Positions 16,447 to 24,398 of a stretch of 54,446 nucleotides of DNA are shown piece after piece. Under the pieces are notes generated by a model. That model saw nothing but the letters and a program-made list of their open reading frames with translations. It did not search any database and had not been told where the DNA came from. Location of the stretch: positions 1 through 54,446 of the forward strand of contig DAITAC010000014.1 in the NCBI GenBank assembly GCA_036824465.1, read 5' to 3'. The stretch's first letter is position 1; the number at the start of each line of letters is the position of its first letter. This stretch comes from JAKOQB01 sp036824465. Lineage in GTDB: Bacteria > Pseudomonadota > Gammaproteobacteria > Burkholderiales > Burkholderiaceae_F. Position numbers and translations under genes: made by a program.

Positions 16447-18009
16447 ATGATGGCGATGCGGAGACAACTGGGCGTGAACCGCATCGGCGCCGCGCTTGCG
16501 CGCTGGATTGTCATCGCTGTGAGCAGCGCCGTGCCGCTGGCCGCTATTGCCGACGAGCCGGCAACGGCGTCCGATATCGCGGCGCTGAATGCCGCCGCCA
16601 GCGCGAGCCCGGCCGCGCCCGATCCGCTTGGCCAGTTGCTGCGCAAACTCGAATCCGACAACCCGGCCGCGTCGGCGCGCCTTGAACCGCGCGTCTCTGG
16701 CGACACATCGATCGATCTGTGGGAGCGTATCCGGCGTGGCTTCAAGATGCCGGACCTCGCCGGTCGCCTGGCAGACAACAGCACGCGGTGGTACGCCGGC
16801 CAGCCTGATTTCATCGGGCGCATGGCGAGCCGCGGTAACCGTTACCTGTTTCACATCGTCGAGGAAATCGAGAAGCGCGGCATGCCCACCGAGCTCGCGC
16901 TGCTGCCTTTTGTCGAAAGCGCGATGCAACCCGAGGCGGAATCGCACGCCAAGGCGGCAGGCCTGTGGCAGTTCATTCCGTCGACCGGCAAGATCTATCA
17001 GCTCGAGCAGAACCTGTGGAAGGACGAGCGGCGCGACGTGCTCGAATCAACCCGCGCTGCTCTCGATTACCTGCAGAAACTTTACAACGACTTCGGTGAT
17101 TGGCATCTGGCGCTGGCCGCCTACAACTGCGGCGAGGGCTGCATCGGAAGGGCCATTGCGCGCAACCGCGCTCAGCGCAAGCCGATGAACTACGCCAGCC
17201 TGCGCTTGCCGAAGGAAACGCAGCACTACGTGCCCAAGCTGCAGGCGATCAAGAACATCGTGCGGGCGCCGCAGTCGTATGACATTGCGCTGCCGGCCAT
17301 CCAGAACGAGCCCTACTTCGCCGTCGTGCGCAAGACGCGCGATATCGACATTGTTACGGCAGCGCGCCTTGCAGAGATGCCGATCGACGAGTTCCGCGCA
17401 CTGAACCCGTCCTTCAATCGCCCGGTGATCGTTGGCGCCGGACAGTCACGCATCCTGCTTCCGGCCGATCATGCCGACACCTTCATCGGCAACCTCGCCG
17501 CGTATGAGTCAACCGGCCAGCCCCTGGCAAGCTGGACCACACACGTGATCGCTCCGAACGAAAAGATCGCGCAACTGGCCGAGCGCGTCGGCATCACCGA
17601 AGCGGCACTGCGCGAGGCCAATCGCATTCCGCCCAAATTCCGCATCGCGCCAGGATCGACGATCCTGATACCGCGCGACGAGATGATGGAAGATGACATC
17701 GCCCCGGAAAAACTCGCCGCGGCATTCGCGCTGGTGCCCGAGCAGCCGAATCTGCGTCAGATCACTTACCGTGTGCGACGCGGGGACACGCTGCACTCGG
17801 TCGCGCGGCGGTGGAAGGTGCAAGCCGATGATGTCGTCGCCTGGAACCGGTTGCGTTCGCAGCAGCTTTTCGCCGGTCAGCGCCTGAATCTGATGATAGC
17901 GACGAAGCCCGCGAGCGCTAAGGCCGGCGTCGCTCAAAATTCGCTGAAGGCCAAGGCCACCTCCAAGAAGACTTCGGCGCAAGTCGCGCACGCCGCCGCA
18001 AGACGCTGA
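16447..18009 (+). CDS. mltD: membrane-bound lytic murein transglycosylase D with two LysM domains
   Basis: Periplasmic enzyme of 520 aa that cleaves peptidoglycan glycan strands to 1,6-anhydromuramyl products. The SLT catalytic domain carries the glutamate in LLPFVESAM and the motif KAAGLWQFIP. Two LysM peptidoglycan-binding domains follow, the last being VRRGDTLHSVARRW. The start was set at ATG 16447 rather than 16399 because a signal peptide (MRRQLGVNRI...AVPLAAIA) begins just here. Unlike E. coli MltD there is no lipobox cysteine, so it may be soluble or anchored by its signal. Confidence 0.9.
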   Translation: MMAMRRQLGVNRIGAALARWIVIAVSSAVPLAAIADEPATASDIAALNAAASASPAAPDPLGQLLRKLESDNPAASARLEPRVSGDTSIDLWERIRRGFKMPDLAGRLADNSTRWYAGQPDFIGRMASRGNRYLFHIVEEIEKRGMPTELALLPFVESAMQPEAESHAKAAGLWQFIPSTGKIYQLEQNLWKDERRDVLESTRAALDYLQKLYNDFGDWHLALAAYNCGEGCIGRAIARNRAQRKPMNYASLRLPKETQHYVPKLQAIKNIVRAPQSYDIALPAIQNEPYFAVVRKTRDIDIVTAARLAEMPIDEFRALNPSFNRPVIVGAGQSRILLPADHADTFIGNLAAYESTGQPLASWTTHVIAPNEKIAQLAERVGITEAALREANRIPPKFRIAPGSTILIPRDEMMEDDIAPEKLAAAFALVPEQPNLRQITYRVRRGDTLHSVARRWKVQADDVVAWNRLRSQQLFAGQRLNLMIATKPASAKAGVAQNSLKAKATSKKTSAQVAHAAARR

Positions 18010-18110
18010 GCGCCGACGACGGCGATTGAACGCTCGGGCGGCTTTGCCACGCCGCCTCGATTGGCCGGTAGCATGCGCATCCGAGCGCAACTCCACGAGA
18101 TCCGAAACCC

Positions 18111-18908
18111 ATGGGATTCCTGGCCGGCAAACGCATCCTGATTACCGGGCTTCTGTCCAACCGCTCGATTGCGTATGGCATCGCACAGGCCTGCAGACGC
18201 GAGGGAGCGCTTCTGGCGCTCACCTATGTCGGCGACCGCTTCAGGGAGCGCGTGACCGAGTTTGCGCGGGAGTTCGGTTCGACGATCGTCCTTCCATGCG
18301 ATGTTGGCGACGATGCGCAGATTGCGGCGATGGTCGAAGGATTGCGCGCGCAATGGGACGGGCTTGACGGCCTTGTGCACTCGATCGGCTTCGCACCGCG
18401 CGAGGCGATCAGCGGCGAGCTTCTTGACGGCCTGACGCGCGAGAACTTTCGCATCGCGCATGACATCTCGTCGTACAGCTTCCCGGCACTGGCGAAGGCG
18501 GTGCTGCCGCTGATGGAAGGCCGCCGCGGCGCGCTGCTGACGCTGACCTATCTCGGTGCGGAACGCGTGGTGCCCCACTACAACACGATGGGGCTCGCCA
18601 AGGCATCGCTCGAAGCATCGGTGCGCTACCTGGCCGCCGACCTCGGGCCGAGAGGCATCCGCGTCAACGGCATCTCAGCCGGGCCGATCAAGACGCTGGC
18701 CGCCAGCGGCATCAAGGGATTCAGCAGGATGCTCGAGTTCAATGAGCAGAACGCGCCGCTGCGGAGAAACGTCACCATCGATGAGGTGGGCAATGTCGCC
18801 GCATTTCTGCTGTCGGATCTGGCCTCCGGGATGACCGGCGAGATCACTCATGTCGATGCCGGTTTCCGTGCGATCGCGTTCGGGCTGGCGGCGGTGAAGG
18901 GCGAATAG
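18111..18908 (+). CDS. fabI: enoyl-[acyl-carrier-protein] reductase, NADH
   Basis: Short-chain dehydrogenase of 265 aa catalysing the last step of each fatty-acid elongation cycle, in the cytoplasm. The nucleotide-binding start GKRILITGLLSNRSIAYGIA is the FabI form. The catalytic pair is Y157-x6-K164, with Y147 also conserved, as in the triclosan-sensitive enzymes. Only 13 bp separate it from senB, so the three genes fabI-senB-selD probably form one transcript. Confidence 0.95.
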   Translation: MGFLAGKRILITGLLSNRSIAYGIAQACRREGALLALTYVGDRFRERVTEFAREFGSTIVLPCDVGDDAQIAAMVEGLRAQWDGLDGLVHSIGFAPREAISGELLDGLTRENFRIAHDISSYSFPALAKAVLPLMEGRRGALLTLTYLGAERVVPHYNTMGLAKASLEASVRYLAADLGPRGIRVNGISAGPIKTLAASGIKGFSRMLEFNEQNAPLRRNVTIDEVGNVAAFLLSDLASGMTGEITHVDAGFRAIAFGLAAVKGE

Positions 18909-18921
18909 GACAGCCGCCGCC

Positions 18922-19899
18922 ATGGCACGGCCGCTGGTCGCGATCGTCACCCCGTATCTGGCGGATTCGAACACCGGCAACTGGCACACCGCCGCACGTT
19001 GGGCAAGTCATCTGCGCACGCGCTATCGCGTTGCGCTCATGCAGCGCTGGGACGGCAGTCCGGTCGACTGCCTGGTTGTGCTGCATGCACTGCGCTCCGC
19101 GGAGTCGATCCAGAAGTTCGCGGCGGCACACCCGGATCGTCCGCTCGCCGTCGTCCTGACCGGAACCGATCTGTACCGCGACATTGCGGGCAATTCGACC
19201 GCGCAGCGGTCGCTGGCCCTGGCTTCGCGCCTGGTCGTGCTCAACGAACGCGGACCGCTGCGGCTGCCGCGTCGCTACCGGAAGAAGACCAGCGTCATCG
19301 TGCAGTCGGCGCGGACATTGACGCCCGCACGCAAACCGCGCCGGATCTTCAACGTTGCCGTGGTCGGCCATCTGCGTGAAGAGAAGAATCCACGCTTCGT
19401 ATGGCGCCTGCTTGAAATCCTGTCGCCCGACCTGCGCGTCCGCATTCATCATGCCGGCGCCAGCCTGGATCCGCAGCTCGCCGCGCGCGCCGCTGAGGTC
19501 GCCGCGCGCGATCCGCGCTACCGGCCGCTTGGAAATCTGCGTCGATCGGAGGCGCGGCAACTGATCCGCCGCTGCCACGTGCTGCTTCATCCATCGAACA
19601 TGGAAGGCGGCGCGCAGGCCGTGATCGAGGCGGTCACCGCGCATACCCCCGTGATCGGCAGCGGCATCGACGGCAATGCCGGCTTGCTGGGTGTGCACTA
19701 CGAGGGACTATTCACGGAAGGCGATCTCGATGCTGCTCGCTGCTTGATCGAACGCGCGGCGCGCGAGCCGCGTTTTCTCGCGCGGCTCACCTGGGCCTGC
19801 GACCGGCGCGCCAGGCTGTTTGCGCCGGTGCGCGAAGCGCGCGCGGTGAGGCGGCTGGTGGATAATCTTCTGCAACAGTCCGGCCGGAGATCGACATGA
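18922..19899 (+). CDS. senB: SenB-family selenosugar synthase (TIGR04348-type glycosyltransferase)
   Basis: GT4-fold glycosyltransferase-like protein of 325 aa. The start VAIVTPYLADSNTGNWHTA, the segment LTGTDLYRDI and the C-terminal LHPSNMEGGAQAVIEA match the family now known as SenB. SenB forms a carbon-selenium bond by joining selenophosphate to a UDP-sugar, giving a selenosugar. The selD gene overlaps its stop by 4 bp (ATGA), strong support for a selenium role. The third selenoneine gene, senA, is not in this window, so the end product could be the selenosugar itself or something else. Confidence 0.85.
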   Translation: MARPLVAIVTPYLADSNTGNWHTAARWASHLRTRYRVALMQRWDGSPVDCLVVLHALRSAESIQKFAAAHPDRPLAVVLTGTDLYRDIAGNSTAQRSLALASRLVVLNERGPLRLPRRYRKKTSVIVQSARTLTPARKPRRIFNVAVVGHLREEKNPRFVWRLLEILSPDLRVRIHHAGASLDPQLAARAAEVAARDPRYRPLGNLRRSEARQLIRRCHVLLHPSNMEGGAQAVIEAVTAHTPVIGSGIDGNAGLLGVHYEGLFTEGDLDAARCLIERAAREPRFLARLTWACDRRARLFAPVREARAVRRLVDNLLQQSGRRST

Positions 19900-20951
19900 A
19901 CGCACCCGAGCAACCGCGGTTGCGGCTGACTTCGTTTTCACACGGCGGCGGCTGCGGCTGCAAGATCGCGCCCGGCGTGCTGTCCGACATCCTGCGCAAT
20001 GCAGGCGGCGTGGTGCCGAAGGAACTGCTGGTCGGCATCGAGACCGCAGATGACGCCGCCGTCTACAAGCTGAACGACGAGCAGGCGCTGATCGCGACCA
20101 CCGATTTCTTCATGCCGATCGTCGACGATCCGTTCGACTTCGGCCGCATCGCGGCGACCAACGCGATTTCCGACGTGTACGCGATGGGCGGCACGCCGAT
20201 CATGGCACTCGCGATCCTGGCAATGCCGATCGACAAGCTGCCGGTCGACGTGATCCAGAAGATCATCGAAGGCGGCGAGTCCGTCTGCACCGCGGCTGGC
20301 ATTCCGATCGCGGGCGGGCACACGATTGATTCCGTCGAACCGATCTATGGCCTGGTCGCGCTTGGCCTCGTGCATCCGGACCGGGTGAAGAAGAACAGCA
20401 GCGCCCGGGCGGGAGATGTGCTGATCCTCGGCAAGCCGCTCGGGGTCGGCGTCTACTCCGCCGCGCTGAAGAAAGATCAGCTCGACACCAGCGGGTATGC
20501 GCAGATGATCGCCACCACCACCAAGCTGAATACGCCAGGACGCCGCCTTTCCGCGCTCGACGGCGTGCACGCGCTGACCGATGTGACGGGCTTTGGCCTG
20601 CTGGGCCACCTGCTCGAGATCTGCCGCGGCGCAAAGGTCGCGGGCCGCGTGCGCATGGCAGACGTGCCGTTGCTGCCCGGGGTCGATGTGCTGGCGGCGC
20701 GCGGATTCATCACCGGTGCCTCAGGGCGCAACTGGGCTGGCTACGGGCGGGACGTTGATCTTGCCGGGGTGAGTGACGTGCACAAGGCGCTGCTGACCGA
20801 CCCGCAGACCAGCGGCGGCCTGCTGGTCACCTGCGACCGCGCGATCGCGGACGATGTGCTGCGCATTTTTCGCGAGGACGGGTTCGACCGCGCTGCAATC
20901 ATCGGCGAACTCGCAGCTGGTGCACCCAGAGTGCAGGTCCGTGGCGTCTAA
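19896..20951 (+). CDS. selD: selenide, water dikinase (selenophosphate synthetase)
   Basis: Protein of 351 aa making selenophosphate from selenide and ATP. The active-site segment HGGGCGCKI has Cys20 and Lys23 at the positions of E. coli Cys17 and Lys20; both cysteines are TGC codons, so this is not a selenocysteine form. DDAAVY and the AIR-synthase-like C-terminal domain are present. Translationally coupled to senB, it is the equivalent of senC. No selA, selB or selU lies in this window. Confidence 0.95.
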   Translation: MNAPEQPRLRLTSFSHGGGCGCKIAPGVLSDILRNAGGVVPKELLVGIETADDAAVYKLNDEQALIATTDFFMPIVDDPFDFGRIAATNAISDVYAMGGTPIMALAILAMPIDKLPVDVIQKIIEGGESVCTAAGIPIAGGHTIDSVEPIYGLVALGLVHPDRVKKNSSARAGDVLILGKPLGVGVYSAALKKDQLDTSGYAQMIATTTKLNTPGRRLSALDGVHALTDVTGFGLLGHLLEICRGAKVAGRVRMADVPLLPGVDVLAARGFITGASGRNWAGYGRDVDLAGVSDVHKALLTDPQTSGGLLVTCDRAIADDVLRIFREDGFDRAAIIGELAAGAPRVQVRGV

Positions 20952-20962
20952 GCGGCGCTCGC

Positions 20963-20979
20963 TGCGTCAACCTGACGCA
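20963..20979. terminator. stem-loop after selD
   Basis: TGCGTCA - ACC - TGACGCA, a perfect 7-bp stem with a 3-nt loop, 11 bp after the selD stop. There is no T-run after it, so it could be a weak or factor-dependent terminator or just an RNA-stabilising hairpin. Confidence 0.35.
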
Positions 20980-21075
20980 ACGCTGCTCAACTGAATCACG
21001 GCGCGCTCGCATTGCGCGCCCTGCTTCGCGCATAATCGCGCCGCGCCGGCAACGGCAGCGACATCAGACGCCCGC

Positions 21076-22323
21076 ATGAGGAAATTGTTCCGGCAGGAAG
21101 CCATCGACGCGCAGCGCGAAAAGCTGCTGGGCGAGGTATCGGTGGCGCGGCCGGTTCCGCTTTGGGTCTTCACGCTGCTGGCCACGGTCTTCGCGGTGGC
21201 GCTGGTCGCGTTCGCATTCCTCGGCGAATACACGCGGCGCGAACGCGTTGAAGGCTTTCTCGCGCTCGACGCCGGCGCGGCGCGCATCCAGGCGCCCGAG
21301 ATCGGCACCGTGGCCGATCTCATGGTCAAGGAAGGCGACGAAGTCGAGGCCGGCGCACCGATCGCGCGGCTGTCGCTCGAACGCTCCACCGCTTCGGGCG
21401 CGACATCGGTGGAACTGGTGCAGCGCGAACTGACGCAACGAGCCACCAACCTGGAAACCGAAAAGGAACGCGTACGGCAACTGGCCGGGCAACAGCGTGA
21501 ACAGATTCGGACCCGCATCGCCGACCTGCGCAAGGAGATCGCACAGGCCGACGTCGAGATTCGCCTGCAGCAAACCCGGGTCGCGTCGGCGCGCGAGGAC
21601 TTTCAGCGCACGCAGCAGCTTGTCAAGGAAGGTTTCTTTTCCGATACGCAGCTAACCCAGAAGCGCAACGATCAGCTCGACCAGCAGGTCAAGCTTGAGA
21701 CGGTGAGGGGCAAGCGCACCGGACTGGAGCGCGAGCTACGCGCCGCTGAAACCGAGCTGCCGACCATCGACACGCGCGCCAGCCAGCAGATCGATCTGCT
21801 GGCGCGGCAGAAGAGTGAATTGCAGCAAAGCATGGTGCAGGAAGAGGCCAAACGCGAGACGATCATTCGCGCGCCGATCACGGGAGTAGTAACGAACATC
21901 GCCGTGTCGCGGGGCGCGTCGCTCGCGGCCGACGCACCCATCGCAATGATGCTGCCTAAAGGGAGCGGGCTGCAGGCGCAGCTGCTGGTGCCAACGCGCG
22001 CGATCGGATTCGTACAGCCGGGCAACGACGTCGTGCTCCGTTACGAGGCATTCCCGTTCCAGCGCTTCGGCCAGTATCACGGCAAGGTAGAAGCCATCAG
22101 CCGCACCGTGTGGTCGGCGGGCGAAAAGGTGGGTTCAATGACCACCAGGGAGCCCGTGTATCGCATCGACGTGGCGCTGGACAAACAGTCGGTATCGGCG
22201 GGCAGTCAGGAGTTTCAATTGCGCCCCGGCATGCTGGTCAATGCCGATATCCTGCTCGAGCGACGCAGCGTGTTCGAGTGGGTGTTCGAGCCCGTGCTTC
22301 AGTTCAAGGAACGGCTCCGATGA
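21076..22323 (+). CDS. HlyD/CvaA-type periplasmic adaptor of a peptide exporter
   Basis: Protein of 415 aa. One N-terminal membrane helix (about 28-51), a lipoyl half (IQAPEIGTVADLMVKEGDEVEAG), a long coiled coil (about 115-260), a second lipoyl half (IRAPITGVVTNIAVSRGASL) and a beta-barrel region. This is the architecture of CvaA, which joins a C39 ABC exporter to TolC for double-glycine peptides. The ABC transporter starts inside its stop codon (ATGA), so the two are coupled. No TolC homologue lies nearby. Confidence 0.9.
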   Translation: MRKLFRQEAIDAQREKLLGEVSVARPVPLWVFTLLATVFAVALVAFAFLGEYTRRERVEGFLALDAGAARIQAPEIGTVADLMVKEGDEVEAGAPIARLSLERSTASGATSVELVQRELTQRATNLETEKERVRQLAGQQREQIRTRIADLRKEIAQADVEIRLQQTRVASAREDFQRTQQLVKEGFFSDTQLTQKRNDQLDQQVKLETVRGKRTGLERELRAAETELPTIDTRASQQIDLLARQKSELQQSMVQEEAKRETIIRAPITGVVTNIAVSRGASLAADAPIAMMLPKGSGLQAQLLVPTRAIGFVQPGNDVVLRYEAFPFQRFGQYHGKVEAISRTVWSAGEKVGSMTTREPVYRIDVALDKQSVSAGSQEFQLRPGMLVNADILLERRSVFEWVFEPVLQFKERLR

Positions 22324-24386
22324 GCCTGCTCGGCGACCGGGTTCCGCTGATCCTGCAGTCGGAGGCGCCGGAGTGCGGCATCGCCTGCGTGGCGATGATC
22401 GCGAGCTACCACGGCTACCGCACCGACCTCTCGGCCATGCGCGTGCGGCTGTCGCCTTCGATGCGTGGCGTCACGCTGCGGCACATCGCCGCGATCGCAC
22501 AGACGATGAACATGTCGGCGCGCGGGGTGCAGGCGCCGCTGGAGGCGCTGGGCCAGCTGCGGTTGCCGGCGATCCTGCACTGGGACATGAACCACTTCGT
22601 CGTGCTGACCAAGGTCGCGGGTCAGCGCATCACCGTGCACGACCCGGCGCGTGGCAAGCGCGTGCTGCAGATCTCAGACGCCTCGCGCCATTACACCGGC
22701 GTGGCGATGGAGCTTTCGCCGTCAGCCGGGTTCGCGAAACGCGACGAGCGCGAAAAGATCAGCGCCTGGCAGCTGCTGGGGGTCGCCTCCGGCATGAAGA
22801 ACGCGATTGCGCAGGTGCTGCTGCTGTCGGTCGTGCTCGAAGTGTTCGCAATCGCTTCGCCGTTCTTCGTGCAGGTGGTCGTCGACCGTGTTGTGGTCGG
22901 GCGCGATCTTGACCTGCTGGTGGTCCTCGGCCTGGGATTCGGGCTGCTGGTGGCGATGCAGGTTGCGGTCACCGCGGTGCGCGCGTGGCTGGGTGTGTAC
23001 CTGTCGACGCATCTGAATCTGCGCCTGCTCGACACGCTGTTCGGCCAGTTGCTGAAGCTGCCGCTGGCCTGGTTCGAGAAGCGGCAGCTGGGCGACATCT
23101 TCTCGCGCTTCAAGAGTGTGGACGCGATCCAGCGCACGCTGACGCTGACGTTCGTCGAGACCATTGTCGATGGCGTGATGGTGGTGCTGACGCTGGCAGT
23201 GATGTTCTGGTACAGCCCGCTGCTGTCGTCGATCGTTTTCGCAGCCGCGATCCTGTACGGACTGGTGCGCTGGGCGTTCTACGGCCCGCAGCGCCGCGCG
23301 CTCGACGAGCAGATCGTCCACGAAGGCAAATCCAACACGCATTTCATCGAGACGCTGCGCGGAATGCTGGCGATCAAACTGAACCTGCGCGAGACCGAGC
23401 GCCGTGCGGCATACCAGAACCTGGTCGTCGAACACACCAACGCCAACGTGCGCGCGCAGAACATCGCAATCGTGCATCGCGCCGCCAACGGCTTGATCTT
23501 CGGACTTGAGAATGTCGCGGTGATCTGGCTCGCCGCCCTGCTGGTGATCGACGGCAGCTTCTCGGTCGGCATGTTGTTCGGCTTCCTCGCGTTCAAGATG
23601 CTGTTCCTCACGCGCGTGAACAACCTGGTCGACAAGGCAATCGAGTTTCGCATGCTCGACCTGCACGCGGAGCGCATTGCCGATATCGCGCTCGCCACGC
23701 CGGAACCGGTGCGCGCCGGCGCGACCGAGTCTGCCAACGTGCCGCTGGTGATCGAAGGCAAGGGGCTGGGTTTCGCCTACGGTGTTGAGGGATTTGCGTT
23801 TCGCGGGGTGGACTTCTCCCTGCGGCCCGGGGAGACAGTCGCCATCGTCGGTCCCTCGGGCTCAGGCAAGACAACGCTGGTCAAGGTGATGGTCGGTCTG
23901 CTCGACCGCACCGAGGGCTCGTTGAAAGTGGCCGGACGCGACGCGCGCGACTGGGATCGCGCCGCGTATCGCGGACGCATCGGCGTGGTGATGCAGGACG
24001 ATCAGCTCTTTGTCGGCACGATCGAGGACAACATCAGCTTCTTCGACCCGCAGCACAACGCCGAGCGCGTGCGCGAGTGCGCGCAGCTCGCACGGATTCA
24101 CGACGACATCGAAGCGATGCCGATGCAGTACAACACGATCGTCGGCAGCATGGGCATCGCGCTGTCGGGCGGCCAGAAGCAGCGCATCCTGCTGGCGCGC
24201 GCGCTGTATCGGAAGCCGCAGATACTGTTTCTCGACGAAGCATTCGATCAGCTTGATCTGGCGCGTGAACGTGAAATCACTGAGGGGCTGAAGCACCTGG
24301 GCATGGGGCTGGTGATTGTCAGCCACCGCCCCGAGACGGTGCGTGCCGTGGACCGTCTCGTGGCGCTCGGCCTGACGACCGGTTAA
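22320..24386 (+). CDS. peptidase-containing ABC transporter (C39 PCAT, CvaB-like)
   Basis: Protein of 688 aa. An N-terminal C39 cysteine peptidase with Q13, Cys19 (in ECGIAC), His92 (NHFVVL) and Asp108 (VHDPA); a six-helix membrane domain (about 160-440); and an ATPase domain with Walker A GPSGSGKTT (511-519), signature LSGGQ (615-619), Walker B ILFLDE (635-640) and the H-loop VSHRPE. Such transporters cut substrates after a double glycine and export the remainder. Start set at ATG 22320, coupled to the adaptor; the longer frame from 22110 only overlaps that gene. The four peptides at 26425-27059 carry matching leaders and are its likely substrates. Confidence 0.94.
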   Translation: MSLLGDRVPLILQSEAPECGIACVAMIASYHGYRTDLSAMRVRLSPSMRGVTLRHIAAIAQTMNMSARGVQAPLEALGQLRLPAILHWDMNHFVVLTKVAGQRITVHDPARGKRVLQISDASRHYTGVAMELSPSAGFAKRDEREKISAWQLLGVASGMKNAIAQVLLLSVVLEVFAIASPFFVQVVVDRVVVGRDLDLLVVLGLGFGLLVAMQVAVTAVRAWLGVYLSTHLNLRLLDTLFGQLLKLPLAWFEKRQLGDIFSRFKSVDAIQRTLTLTFVETIVDGVMVVLTLAVMFWYSPLLSSIVFAAAILYGLVRWAFYGPQRRALDEQIVHEGKSNTHFIETLRGMLAIKLNLRETERRAAYQNLVVEHTNANVRAQNIAIVHRAANGLIFGLENVAVIWLAALLVIDGSFSVGMLFGFLAFKMLFLTRVNNLVDKAIEFRMLDLHAERIADIALATPEPVRAGATESANVPLVIEGKGLGFAYGVEGFAFRGVDFSLRPGETVAIVGPSGSGKTTLVKVMVGLLDRTEGSLKVAGRDARDWDRAAYRGRIGVVMQDDQLFVGTIEDNISFFDPQHNAERVRECAQLARIHDDIEAMPMQYNTIVGSMGIALSGGQKQRILLARALYRKPQILFLDEAFDQLDLAREREITEGLKHLGMGLVIVSHRPETVRAVDRLVALGLTTG

Positions 24387-24398
24387 GGTCGTACCAGC

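Noticed and set aside
19896..19970. Possible selenocysteine in SelD
   Set aside because: Both active-site cysteines are plain TGC codons; no in-frame TGA is present.
22110..22319. Upstream extension of the C39 transporter frame
   Set aside because: It lies wholly inside the adaptor gene in another frame, and the C39 family start MSLLGDRVPLILQSE begins at 22320 in an ATGA overlap.
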